Position numbers and translations under genes: made by a program. The notes beneath the pieces were generated by a model that worked only from the letters and a program-made list of their open reading frames with translations, had not been told where the DNA came from and ran no database searches. Positions 23,172 through 32,171 of a DNA stretch of 36,030 nt are shown in pieces. How positions within the stretch are numbered: the stretch's first letter is position 1; every line of letters starts with the position of its first letter. The DNA is taken from assembly GCA_029987235.1 (NCBI GenBank), contig DALTWF010000016.1, positions 1-36,030 on the forward strand, in the 5' to 3' direction. The DNA is from Methanocorpusculum sp. Lineage in GTDB: Archaea > Halobacteriota > Methanomicrobia > Methanomicrobiales > Methanocorpusculaceae.

Positions 23172-25121
23172 ATGAACGCCAAAACTGCAATCTTACTAGC
23201 CGTTTTATCCGGAGTGCTATTTGCCTTCCTCACCCCGCTCTCAGCAGTATTTCTTGAAACTGCTGCGCCTGTTTTCACTATAACTGCTCTTAATACAGGT
23301 GCAGGAATCGGAATGGCACTTCTTCTCCTCTTCACCAGAAAAACAAAAAATGCTGAAAAAAATGAAAAGATAAAAAAGAAAGACATCCCGTATCTTATAC
23401 TGATAACAATCGCTGATCTGCTCGCAGCCATATTTACAATACTGAGCCTCACCTATGTTTCTGCAGACTCGATATCCTTGGTGTTAAACTTTGAAATCGT
23501 AGCAACAGCATTAATTGCCTTTTCATTCTTTAAAGAAAAAATCTCAAAACGCCTTGGAATCGCAATTGCTCTGATTACACTCGGATGCATTGTCATTACC
23601 GCAGGCGATCTGGAGAGATTTGTCGCATCTCCGGGAATTCCATTAGCACTTGCTGCCTGTGTCTGCTGGGGTATCTCAAGCAACCTGTACCAGAAAGTAA
23701 CACACCTGAATCCGGCATTAGTAGTTACAATCCGCAGTTTTGGCATTGGAATAATGGCATTCATCATTTCCCTTATTATCGGAGAAACAATTTCCGGGCT
23801 GTCCCTCATCCTTATAATGATGATAATCGGATTTGTCATTTACGGACTGGGAAATATATTCTTAATACTATCCCGGAAAAAACTCGGAGCTGGACTGACT
23901 GCTGCAATTTTCGGATTCTCACCATTCCTTTCCGCATTCATATCTCTCCTCATCTTCCGCGAATCGATTACGTTAAACTTTACCATATCTCTTATTCTCC
24001 TCATTCCAGGAGTTTACCTCGCAGTTACAGAAGGAATAAAGAAGGAAGACACATTATCCCCGGATACATTGCTGCAATCCGGCTGCCATCTACCTGACAT
24101 CCGCAATACACTATCCGCCATCGGCTACTTCATTACAGGCAGCATCATTTTGTACAATACATTAAGAATGCTGGCAATCCCCCAGATTCTGACAGTCAGT
24201 GCCGAAACACATTTCACTCTTTTACTATGCTGCAGCATATTCCTTCTTCTAATCGGAACTATTCTCATTATTCTGAGAAAACGTGATTTTAACGGCATAA
24301 CTTTCATAGTGTATGCAACAATATCAATGATACTATCCCTGTTCACAGGTAACCGGTTAATACTATTTGCAATGGGAATATTTGTCCTTATACTTGGGGG
24401 GATATTCCTTCTCTCCCTAGAAAAGAAAAAATATTTCATCTCCCTGTTGTTTCTATTTCAGGGATTCCAGATAATAATGATAATAACTGCAGCATACTCA
24501 CATATAGTCGCAAATATCATCTCATTCATATTAATCGGACTGGTATTTTTCATTGGCATCTGTTCATCAGCACTTCTTCCGGATTTTAAATTTGGAAAAA
24601 TTTTAACATCGGATGAGGTGACAAGTTTTAGAAAGAATGGACTAATGATTGAATATATGGTATTTGCCTTAAGTATTATTCCCTGGATAATGCTCTATAT
24701 GACAGGATCTCATGTGACAAGCGTGGAATTAATATCCTGGCTTACAATAATTTGTTTATCTGTAATGGCAATTGTAGCCATACTCATGATTTTTGTGGGA
24801 AAAAGCTGGTTTTCCGGAGGTATCTTCATTGGAATAGCATTTGCAATGGCACTCTTAGCGATTGGAGAAGGACCCATTTACATTTCTGTCGGCATATTTT
24901 TGATGTTATTAGGTCTGCTTTCTGCATTAAGAAAACCATCTTATTTGCTGCTCGGACTGATGATTATAGTATATGGCATATCAGCATTAACATCAGTCTC
25001 GGTAACCGGAATGATTCAGATGCAGTTTGTTCAGTTACTGTTTAATGTAATTCCGTTTGTAATAGCTATATATATGGCAGCAGCACTCTTCTCTGAAAAA
25101 ATTAAACTACCCATATTTTGA
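23172..25121 (+). CDS. DMT/EamA family transporter with a second membrane half
   Basis: The first 300 residues are a drug/metabolite (EamA) transporter with two five-helix repeats. Typical features are ISLVLNFEIVATALIAFSFFKE ending the first repeat (shown in part: NFEIVATALIAFSFFKE) and FGFSPFLSAFISLLIFRE ending the second. After a short hydrophilic link (about 290-310) comes another 340 residues with roughly ten more hydrophobic segments of no family I recognise. Ordinary EamA proteins are about 300 residues, so this is double length. Substrate is unknown. The coding strand is A-rich and Ile-rich compared with neighbours, and both flanks are decayed, so recent acquisition is possible. AACAGATAAA precedes the ATG, with no clear ribosome site. 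Confidence 0.7.
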   Translation: MNAKTAILLAVLSGVLFAFLTPLSAVFLETAAPVFTITALNTGAGIGMALLLLFTRKTKNAEKNEKIKKKDIPYLILITIADLLAAIFTILSLTYVSADSISLVLNFEIVATALIAFSFFKEKISKRLGIAIALITLGCIVITAGDLERFVASPGIPLALAACVCWGISSNLYQKVTHLNPALVVTIRSFGIGIMAFIISLIIGETISGLSLILIMMIIGFVIYGLGNIFLILSRKKLGAGLTAAIFGFSPFLSAFISLLIFRESITLNFTISLILLIPGVYLAVTEGIKKEDTLSPDTLLQSGCHLPDIRNTLSAIGYFITGSIILYNTLRMLAIPQILTVSAETHFTLLLCCSIFLLLIGTILIILRKRDFNGITFIVYATISMILSLFTGNRLILFAMGIFVLILGGIFLLSLEKKKYFISLLFLFQGFQIIMIITAAYSHIVANIISFILIGLVFFIGICSSALLPDFKFGKILTSDEVTSFRKNGLMIEYMVFALSIIPWIMLYMTGSHVTSVELISWLTIICLSVMAIVAILMIFVGKSWFSGGIFIGIAFAMALLAIGEGPIYISVGIFLMLLGLLSALRKPSYLLLGLMIIVYGISALTSVSVTGMIQMQFVQLLFNVIPFVIAIYMAAALFSEKIKLPIF

Positions 25122-25211
25122 GAAGAGGAAATACGAAGAGGCGAAGAAAGAAGACCGTACCTTTCCCCCCCGTACAAAAAAATAAACCCAAAAAAAATCC
25201 AATTAACTACT

Positions 25212-25662
25212 ATGCCAAAAATACCCTGCCCCTTCTTCAAAAAAAAATCCCGCCGGAAAAAAACCCTCGCCTGAAGAACTCGCCGCCCTTCAAAAAATCT
25301 GCTCATACCTCCCCTGGCTCAGACAAAAAGCAGCACAAACACACGAAACCGTCCCGGACCTGAAAACCCCGGACAACACAGAAAGCCCGGGTTCCTATGC
25401 ATTCATGCACTGCTTCTGTGACAATGAATGGTTCCTGATAAAAAACTACTTGGACTACAGCGACATCTTCGAACGCTGGAAATGCGAAGAAAACATCCTC
25501 CAAACCCTCACCTACGAAGAAACAAAAGCCCTCGCCTTCTTCCTCATACGCTGGGACTACTGGTGCAGTGGAATCTATGACGAACTCCTTTCCGGAGGAG
25601 ATTTTATACCGGTAGTGGAGAGACTGGACGAATTCAGAAAAACATTCGAAGAAAAGAAATAA
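25212..25662 (+). pseudogene. DUF6508-like protein, frameshifted near the 5' end
   Basis: The ATG at 25212 (context ACTACTATG) opens MPKIPCPFFKKKSRRKK, then this frame stops at 25272-25274. One base over, a frame runs from PSPEELAALQKICSYLPWLRQ (shown as PSPEELAALQKICSYLPWL) to a stop at 25660-25662 and includes FMHCFCDNEWFLIKNY and IRWDYWCSGIYDELLSGG. The last part resembles DUF6508, in which an ERFCxG-type helix ends the domain. A one-base length change in the A9 run (25239-25247) or A7 run (25257-25263) would join the two into about 149 residues. It may be a real mutation, a sequencing error or recoding. The function of DUF6508 is unknown. Confidence 0.55.
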
Positions 25663-25754
25663 CTCCCGCTGCATAGAGTTTAAGCAGATGTGCATCATAC
25701 GAAAAATCCCTGTATCTACTATCTTTTTTTATTTTGAGCAACCAATATATCAGC

Positions 25755-26561
25755 ATGAAAAAAACAGCCGTACTCACAATCCTGCTTGTATTTGCAGTTC
25801 TCCTTATTTCATCCGGCTGCGTTGCTGAACAGCAAACCCCTTCAACCGGCGAAAAATACATCATCGGAATCGACGATTATGCACCATGGACCTACTACGA
25901 AAACGGCAAACCGACCGGACTCGACATCGAAGCCGCACAATGGGTTGCCAAAAACCAGGGATTTGACACCGAATTCAGATTAATTAAATGGGACGAAAAA
26001 GAAGCCGAATTAAACAACGGTACCATAGACATAATCTGGTCCGGTCTTTCCGTAACACCCGGACGCGAAAAAGACATGACCTTTACCGATACCTACTGGA
26101 CAGACACCCTGAGCGCAGCATCCCGCAAAGATGCCGGACTCACCTTGGACGACTTCTTCTCCGGAAAATACACCATAGCCGTTCAGAAAGCCTGTACTGC
26201 AGATGACGAACTCCCCCGGATATTAGGCGAAGAAAAATATCAGCAGATGCAGAACGCCGGCAAAATTAAAAATGAATACGCAACCTTTGCCGAATCCATG
26301 CAGACCGTATCCGAAGGAAAAGCAGACTTTGCCGTACAAAACACCCTTGGCATAAACGACTACATCAAATCAGACAGAACCCTGCAAAATATCGGCGTTA
26401 TTGATGAAAACGGCGAAAAATATGCCGCCGCAGTGAAAAAAGGAAATACCAAACTGCTTGAAACACTCAACAAAGGAATTGCCGCACTGAAAAAATCACA
26501 GGACTGGCAGTATATGCAGATAAAATACGGATTTGCCAAATCCTATGCCGCAGGACATTAA
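25755..26561 (+). CDS. amino acid-binding lipoprotein (family 3 solute-binding protein)
   Basis: This is a 268-residue extracytoplasmic binding protein. It starts with a hydrophobic signal (AVLTILLVFAVLLISS) and a lipobox ending in GC, so it is probably a lipid-anchored lipoprotein. The mature part is family 3 (polar amino acids): YIIGIDDYAPWTYYENGKP, GLDIEAAQWVAK, IDIIWSGLSVTPGRE and FTDTYW follow the usual order. It is the natural partner of an amino acid ABC transporter, but none adjoins it. The permease/ATPase set at 6915-9092 lacks a binding protein and could use this one. I chose the ATG at 25755; an upstream in-frame TTG (25734) is less likely. Its stop overlaps the convergent MFS gene. 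Confidence 0.9.
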   Translation: MKKTAVLTILLVFAVLLISSGCVAEQQTPSTGEKYIIGIDDYAPWTYYENGKPTGLDIEAAQWVAKNQGFDTEFRLIKWDEKEAELNNGTIDIIWSGLSVTPGREKDMTFTDTYWTDTLSAASRKDAGLTLDDFFSGKYTIAVQKACTADDELPRILGEEKYQQMQNAGKIKNEYATFAESMQTVSEGKADFAVQNTLGINDYIKSDRTLQNIGVIDENGEKYAAAVKKGNTKLLETLNKGIAALKKSQDWQYMQIKYGFAKSYAAGH

Positions 26562-27778
26562 CTGACCTTACTTTTTTTCCGCCTTATGCCCCAGACAATA
26601 CAAAGCACGGCGCAGGCAAGAGACAGAATCGAAATGCTGAAATCGGCAAACATGAAATCCTCAAGCCAGTCGAACAGATACCCTTCATACATTGCATCAA
26701 ATGCATAACCGATACGGTACATAATATCCAGTACTGTAAACGTTGCGGCAAACTTCAGAATAGAAACCCTGTCCTGAATAAGGACCGTAACAATAGGCAG
26801 GACTGCAGATGCCATACAACCGAGAATAAACGAAGTCGGCAGCAGCCCCCCTTCTTTGTCAAAAACATAAGACGAAAACATGCAAAGACCCCAGAGTGCA
26901 TATGTTGCGCCGAGAAGTACAAATTTATTTTTGCTCTTCGCAACCGCAACACCCCCCAAAAGTGACCCGATAATAAAACCCAGACTGTAGGCAACAATAC
27001 CGGATGTTGCCGTATCCGTTGACAATCCTGCATTAATGCAGTCCATAAACAGATGATTGCTCATGCATCCGCAGCAGATGCCGTTTACGAGAAAAGTTAT
27101 GCCTGCAATATAGAAAAACGGGCTCTTAAACATCTCCTTTAATATGCCCGGAATAGAAACGGCTTTTGCCTCCTTTGATTCAGCCGTGTCTGCAGCGCTT
27201 TTCTTCTTAAACAAAAAGGCGAGCGGAATCGTAGCAAGCGAGATGATGCTGAAAATGCCCATACACTGCGTAAACCCGAAATCAGCGACAAGCACTTCGA
27301 TTGCCGGACTTGTTGCCATACTGAACACACCTTCTGCTGCGGTTAAAATACCGGCAAAAACCGCACCCCGCTCTTCCCCGATAAAAGGAATCGCTGCAGC
27401 ATAAATAATGGAATATCCGAGAGCCGAAGCACCGAGGGCGAAAATAATGCCCATGAAGATAATATAGCCTGCAAGAGAGGTTACCAGTGCCGTTCCTGCA
27501 AGACCTGCAGTAGTCAGTGCTGCACCGAGCAAAATAACCGTGCGCGACGATGTTTTAATCGTCATATATCCGAAGACAGGACCGGAAACACCTAAAATAA
27601 TGCTGATAAGGGAAAATACAATATTAATTGAACCGTAACTGACACCCGCAATATCTGCCATGTGTACGGCAAAAATGCTGGAGTTTGCACGGACACCTGC
27701 AAATATACCGTAAAGAATAATTGCCGCGGCTCCGATTACGAGAATGCCGCGGAGAGTGATTTTTTTCGGTTCGGTCAT
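26558..27778 (-). CDS. MFS transporter
   Basis: This 406-residue major facilitator protein has about 12 membrane helices in two halves, separated by a charged loop with FKKKSAADTAESKEAKA (about 192-208). GPVFGYMTIKTSSRTVILLG (about 60-79) matches the loop 2-3 signature (G-x3-D-R-x-G-R-R type, degenerate), and FGYS-type glycine-rich helices follow. The nearest general resemblance is to oxalate/formate antiporter-like MFS proteins, so anion exchange is possible but unproven. It lies 10 bases after deoxyhypusine synthase on the same strand and is probably co-transcribed, although no functional link is known. Its stop overlaps the convergent lipoprotein gene by four bases. Confidence 0.85.
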   Translation of the reverse strand: MTEPKKITLRGILVIGAAAIILYGIFAGVRANSSIFAVHMADIAGVSYGSINIVFSLISIILGVSGPVFGYMTIKTSSRTVILLGAALTTAGLAGTALVTSLAGYIIFMGIIFALGASALGYSIIYAAAIPFIGEERGAVFAGILTAAEGVFSMATSPAIEVLVADFGFTQCMGIFSIISLATIPLAFLFKKKSAADTAESKEAKAVSIPGILKEMFKSPFFYIAGITFLVNGICCGCMSNHLFMDCINAGLSTDTATSGIVAYSLGFIIGSLLGGVAVAKSKNKFVLLGATYALWGLCMFSSYVFDKEGGLLPTSFILGCMASAVLPIVTVLIQDRVSILKFAATFTVLDIMYRIGYAFDAMYEGYLFDWLEDFMFADFSISILSLACAVLCIVWGIRRKKSKVS

Positions 27779-27788
27779 GGAAGTATTC

Positions 27789-28754
27789 TTATGCTCGTTT
27801 CACACCGGCTGAAACAAGTGCCGAGGTTAAAATCGGCAGTGCAATGGTAATATCGCAGAAACACTGCAGTTTGTCTGATTCAGGCTTTTCCTTGCCCCAA
27901 CTGATACCCTCCTCAAAGGTACAGCCGGAAAGCCCCCCCCAGTGGGGTGCATCGGTTGTAATCTGCAGCGCAAACTGATGACCGCCTAAATATTTCTCCT
28001 GATATTTGGGCGGGATAACCTCCGTCTGCTGAATAAAGTTCTTCGGCGTTCCCCCGCCTAAAAGAACAATACCCGACTTTTTCGCAAGTTCCACATATTC
28101 GGATAATTCATCCGCATCGCCCAGCTGGTCAATCATAAGTTTGCATCCAAGCCGTCTTCTTGCATAGACAAGACCGATTCCTATGGATGAATCAGCAAGG
28201 GCAGGCACATGCACAGGTATGTCAAGTTTTGCTGCCGTTCCCAAAATACTGCGGCCATCCGGCTTTACGGTATTAAGATGATTTCCGAGCAGCTGTAAAA
28301 ATCCGCGGGAAGACATAGTCACATCCCCGAGAGACGTGCCGAATTCTCCCACAAACTCCTCCATTTTTCCAATCTGCTCGTCTGAAGCAAACACATCATA
28401 AATTCTGTTTACCCGCTCTTTATAAAGCACTGCATCATCCGCCAGATGTGTTCCGACATAATGCTTTACACCCATGTGTTCACAGGCATCGTGGAACATA
28501 TTCGCACCTGTTGAGACAATACAGTCGATATAGCGGTTTTCCATCAGAGTGACAATACATTCCTGCATTCCGGCAGGAACAATGGCCCCCGAAAGTCCGA
28601 TAATTATTTTGATGCCCGGAGTCTCAATCATCTTTTTCCAGAGCAGGAATGCTTCACCGAGTTTTCTGCCCTGAAATCCTGAATTGCTCATATTCTTCAG
28701 CAACTGGTCAACTGCTGATGCAGGTTTCATAGGATTTGTCGGCTGATTATACAT
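27789..28754 (-). CDS. dys: deoxyhypusine synthase
   Basis: This NAD-dependent cytoplasmic enzyme (321 aa) transfers the aminobutyl group of spermidine to a lysine of translation factor aIF5A, the first step of hypusine formation. The active-site lysine is K238 in LLGGGTPKNF, the form of GGG-x2-K seen in the family. SGAIVPAGMQE (55-65), STGANMFHD (81-89, NAD site) and DAPHWGGLSG also match. Length is normal. The ATG at 28754 is preceded by TAATATATT with no Shine-Dalgarno, suggesting a leaderless message. It heads a two-gene unit with the MFS transporter. Confidence 0.95.
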   Translation of the reverse strand: MYNQPTNPMKPASAVDQLLKNMSNSGFQGRKLGEAFLLWKKMIETPGIKIIIGLSGAIVPAGMQECIVTLMENRYIDCIVSTGANMFHDACEHMGVKHYVGTHLADDAVLYKERVNRIYDVFASDEQIGKMEEFVGEFGTSLGDVTMSSRGFLQLLGNHLNTVKPDGRSILGTAAKLDIPVHVPALADSSIGIGLVYARRRLGCKLMIDQLGDADELSEYVELAKKSGIVLLGGGTPKNFIQQTEVIPPKYQEKYLGGHQFALQITTDAPHWGGLSGCTFEEGISWGKEKPESDKLQCFCDITIALPILTSALVSAGVKRA

Positions 28755-28803
28755 AATATATTACATTAGGAGAGCATGAATAAAAAAGATAGCGGATAAG
28801 CCT

Positions 28804-30102
28804 TCAGGCATCCTTCTCTGCTTTGTACTTCTGATAACTGCTGTAATCGCTTTCGCTCCAGAATTTAAGCAGTATATTAAAGGTTTTCCAGTCTCCCGCA
28901 TGGTACGAGTCTTTTAAATCAAGCACCAGATTTTTAATTGCATCAGAAGTATCACTGTCATGAGCGTCTACATAATCCTCGTTCTCGACAGTATACCATG
29001 TTTTGTATCCTGCCCCGATTAACTGAAGAAGCGGGAATCTGTTTAACTTCTCATCGAAATTCACCGGTCCGGTTTTTCCGATAGCGCGATACGTTTTCAT
29101 GGCTTTAGCGATATCAGGTCCGTTATTTCCTGCAGAATAAGTTACATCGGCAGCAAGTTTCAGTGCATCATAGCCGTATGGAGCAAATCCATGTGCTTCA
29201 ATGCCGAATTTATCCAGATACTCTTTGTTGAATGCGGTGTCTTTATCTGCTTTCTTCTGGGTTATGACCAGCATATGAAGGCAGTCGATATTTTCAATCA
29301 GTTCCTGCCCAAAACCGGTATCTGCAGTTATCCAGGTGGCATATCTGCTGACGCCTTTATTATATGCAGCGCTGCACAACTCGCTTAACTGTTCTGCATT
29401 TTCCGGAATAACAAATATTACGCCCGGACGGTTTTTGATAATCTGATTTACTGCGGCATCAGTTGAAGTCAGAGGTATGCTGTATAATTCAACATCCGGT
29501 TCCTCTTCTTCAAAGGTTTCTATGATGTATTTTGCAAGTTCGGAACTGTACTGGTCGTTATTCCAGACTACTGCAAGGGTTTTGATAGTTACTCCCCTGT
29601 CTACATTCCTGATTAATGCCGTAACCACGTTTTTGTCTGACGGGGCGAACCGGAAAACAAAATTGTTGAATTCATCCAGTTCTTTTCCGTTTGCAAAGGT
29701 AATTACCGGGATTTCGTACATCTCGGCATACGGTGCTATTGCCTGTGCAGAATTTGTATAAACCGGTCCGATAATTACCTGGACACCTTCATGAACCAGT
29801 TTGAAATAGCCGTCAATTGCTTCATTTGGGTCGCTTTTGGTATCAACATATTTTACCTTGACATTGCGGCCGGATTTTCTGACTTCTTCTAATGCCAGTT
29901 CGATTCCGTTCTTATATTCAATACCGGTTTCGCTATCCGCACCCGTCAGAGGAAGAAGGGCACCGATTACGATTTCTTCATCAGCTGCAACCGGTGCATT
30001 AAACGGAATAAATATCAGGCAGAATAATATGACAAAAAGCACAACAAGTACTATTGTGAGTTTTAATCCGCCGAAGAATTTTGCATGGTGTTTTTCTGTC
30101 AT
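28804..30102 (-). CDS. membrane-anchored type I periplasmic binding protein (LivK/Peripla_BP_6 type)
   Basis: This 432-residue protein has one N-terminal membrane segment (about 14-36, LTIVLVVLFVILFCLIFIPF) and an extracytoplasmic binding domain of the amide/branched-chain amino acid type. EIVIGALLPLTGADSETG, GIELALEEV and VQVIIGPVYTNSAQAIAPY follow the family pattern, and FAPYGYDALKLAADV sits in the second lobe. No lipobox Cys is present, so it stays anchored by the helix. There are no Liv permeases or ATPases nearby. Instead its ATG overlaps by four bases the stop of the Nramp-LytS-type fusion gene, and the two are surely co-translated. It probably supplies a ligand signal or substrate to the fusion. 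The ligand is unknown. Confidence 0.88.
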   Translation of the reverse strand: MTEKHHAKFFGGLKLTIVLVVLFVILFCLIFIPFNAPVAADEEIVIGALLPLTGADSETGIEYKNGIELALEEVRKSGRNVKVKYVDTKSDPNEAIDGYFKLVHEGVQVIIGPVYTNSAQAIAPYAEMYEIPVITFANGKELDEFNNFVFRFAPSDKNVVTALIRNVDRGVTIKTLAVVWNNDQYSSELAKYIIETFEEEEPDVELYSIPLTSTDAAVNQIIKNRPGVIFVIPENAEQLSELCSAAYNKGVSRYATWITADTGFGQELIENIDCLHMLVITQKKADKDTAFNKEYLDKFGIEAHGFAPYGYDALKLAADVTYSAGNNGPDIAKAMKTYRAIGKTGPVNFDEKLNRFPLLQLIGAGYKTWYTVENEDYVDAHDSDTSDAIKNLVLDLKDSYHAGDWKTFNILLKFWSESDYSSYQKYKAEKDA

Positions 30103-32114
30103 GATTTCTCTCCGGGTTTATCAGGTATGTTATCATCCCGGTCTTCTTCGTCACCTTTTCTGATGAGTTCAAACCATTGCTCTTTCAGTCTTCTTATGGA
30201 GAATTTCTGCATACATGCTTCGAAACAGTCGACTTTTGATGCGAACACTCCGAAACAGATTACACCCGCTGCGACCACAGCAGAAATTGCAAGAAGCGTC
30301 TTTCTTATTGCATCTAAAATCAGCGGGGCGGAAAGCGTTGCTGTAACCATATGATATGTCGGGAACAGGAACAGCAGATGGAACGCTTCTGCTGCAAGAA
30401 CGATAATTACTGCCCGCAGATGCGTGTATTTTCCGTTCCATGACCGCATCAGGCATCCTGCAATGATACCGCCCGACATAATTGCAATTGAACAGGGAAT
30501 TGCAGAACCGCCTCCCATGCTTAACCGGTATAAACCGCCTATTAACCCCACTACTCCTCCGATAACAGGACCTCCTATTATTCCTGCAATTATTGCACCA
30601 AGGTCACCGAAATTTATATAATACGCTCCATTGTCTACCGGCACTCCATTGAGAAGACCTCCGATGCAGACAACTCCTAAAATGGCAACAAGCCAGAATT
30701 TGTCCGCAAGAGTTCCTTTGCCTTTTACTATGCGGTCAAACATCTTTGAGCGGGAGAATAAGAACAACACAACCAGAATCAGGGCAAGGTTTCTGACCAT
30801 GTCAAGACCGCTTGTGATAATCGTTCCTTCAAGGCGCAGGGCGATGTAAATGGATAAAACGCTTCCGATGCCGATTAACAGCATCCAGAGTCTGCTTCCG
30901 CGGGCGTAAGCCGGCAGTTTCGTATTGAGGTAAATCAGAATGAATCCGAATATACCGAAAAGAATTGCACAGACAAGAGCCATGAATCTCATGGTTTCAA
31001 GCGGTTCATTGAGGTGGGCGACAATTGCCGCAATCACGGCAAACAGAGCAATACAGATGTTATAGACGAGTGAGGGATTTTTCACCGGTTTTCCCGCCTC
31101 TTGTCTAATCTCTTTGATGACATCGGTAATCGCACTTGCCCGCGCATCCATACCCACTGTTATCGCTCCGAAGAAAACAATAATGAAGAAGATAAAGAAC
31201 AGATAAATCAGTACCGGAATATCGGTAAAGAGGTTCATCATCAGGCTGAAAAGTGTATCAATGCTCAGTTCCGAGCCGTGCGGAAGGTTTGCAACGGAAA
31301 ATCCCAGATAACCGACAGCCATGAAACCGATGGTAATCAAACCGACTAAGATAAAACCTATGATTATGTCAAGACGCACGCTGGTCATGTATTTTTTGTA
31401 GGTTTCCCTGCTGAGCTGTAGACTGCTGCCGTTTCCTGAATGCTGCTGTGCATCGATTTTGTGTTTGAGCCAGACAGAGTAGAGCATTAACATAAGTCCG
31501 GATCCGACAACTCCTATAATCGCAAGGATTTCTTTTTCCGAATCATGCGGAATACTCGGGATAACACCTGCTGCAACATCGACAAGAATAGACGGTGTTG
31601 CAATCAGCACCTGTACTAAAATCACGCTCAGGATTACAATCACAAATGCCATGATTTTTTCGAAATGGTGGTAAATGTGGGTTCTTAAAACCACAAGTGC
31701 GAGCAGAAGAACAAGCAGTGCGATTAAAAACGGCGCATAAGTTCCCGGAATGAGATAATCGACAAAGGTTGCCGTATAAATCGCCATCGCCCCTACCGCG
31801 ATAGCTTCAAAAATATATGCTCCTATGGTAAAGTAGGCGGCCCAGTTTTTCGGACCGGGTATGGATGTCATTGCCTGGAAAATGGTTTTGCCGGTAGCAA
31901 GAGTGTAGCGTGCGATTCCGGTGGTGAATGCGTATTTGAACAAAAGAGCGATTATGACAACCCACACAAGAGAAAGACCGAAATGCGCCCCTATTTCCAT
32001 TGCATCGGCGATTCCCGCTTCTCCTGCTGCCGTAATCGCAAGAAGAAGGCCCGGACCGAAAAAAACAAGTTTGTCCTTGATTTTGTTATGCATCTCTTTT
32101 GCCTTTCCAGCCAT
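30099..32114 (-). CDS. Nramp-like transporter fused to a LytS-type 5TM receptor domain
   Basis: This 671-residue membrane protein has two parts. Residues 1-400 are Nramp-like: GPGLLLAITAAGEAGIADA (20-38) is the first helix, and GIARYTLATGKT and KIDAQQ-flanked helices follow. The metal ligands DPGN (helix 1) and MPHN (helix 6) of true Nramp are absent; the first helix looks like the Nramp-related clade, some of which move Mg2+. After several linking helices, residues about 485-620 match 5TM-5TMR_LYT, the sensor of LytS-type kinases: INFGDLGAIIAGIIGGPVIG, GLIGGLYRLSMGGG. The usual kinase or GGDEF domain is missing, and the protein ends in a charged 45-residue tail. It overlaps the binding protein gene downstream and diverges from the BMP gene. 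I infer a ligand-gated transporter or transport-linked sensor. Confidence 0.8.
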   Translation of the reverse strand: MAGKAKEMHNKIKDKLVFFGPGLLLAITAAGEAGIADAMEIGAHFGLSLVWVVIIALLFKYAFTTGIARYTLATGKTIFQAMTSIPGPKNWAAYFTIGAYIFEAIAVGAMAIYTATFVDYLIPGTYAPFLIALLVLLLALVVLRTHIYHHFEKIMAFVIVILSVILVQVLIATPSILVDVAAGVIPSIPHDSEKEILAIIGVVGSGLMLMLYSVWLKHKIDAQQHSGNGSSLQLSRETYKKYMTSVRLDIIIGFILVGLITIGFMAVGYLGFSVANLPHGSELSIDTLFSLMMNLFTDIPVLIYLFFIFFIIVFFGAITVGMDARASAITDVIKEIRQEAGKPVKNPSLVYNICIALFAVIAAIVAHLNEPLETMRFMALVCAILFGIFGFILIYLNTKLPAYARGSRLWMLLIGIGSVLSIYIALRLEGTIITSGLDMVRNLALILVVLFLFSRSKMFDRIVKGKGTLADKFWLVAILGVVCIGGLLNGVPVDNGAYYINFGDLGAIIAGIIGGPVIGGVVGLIGGLYRLSMGGGSAIPCSIAIMSGGIIAGCLMRSWNGKYTHLRAVIIVLAAEAFHLLFLFPTYHMVTATLSAPLILDAIRKTLLAISAVVAAGVICFGVFASKVDCFEACMQKFSIRRLKEQWFELIRKGDEEDRDDNIPDKPGEKS

Positions 32115-32171
32115 TGTATCAAATTTTGTATTTTGAAAGATATATATCCTTCTAAAACCAAATGTAAGTTA
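32115..32171. promoter_or_regulatory. shared divergent promoter with one palindromic TATA box
   Basis: GATATATATC (32139-32148) is a perfect palindrome placed almost at the middle of the 57-base gap. Its centre is about 28 bases from each start codon (32114 minus, 32172 plus). One TATA site could therefore serve two leaderless transcripts in opposite directions and tie their expression together. Confidence 0.6.

Noticed and set aside
25118..25363. 81-codon Lys/Pro-rich frame after the DMT transporter
   Set aside because: It comes from A-rich and C-rich low-complexity sequence and overlaps the better-supported DUF6508 frame.
30099..32114. loss of Nramp metal ligands as a unique mutation
   Set aside because: The first helix resembles the Nramp-related clade, which lacks the DPGN motif generally, so this alone is not an anomaly.
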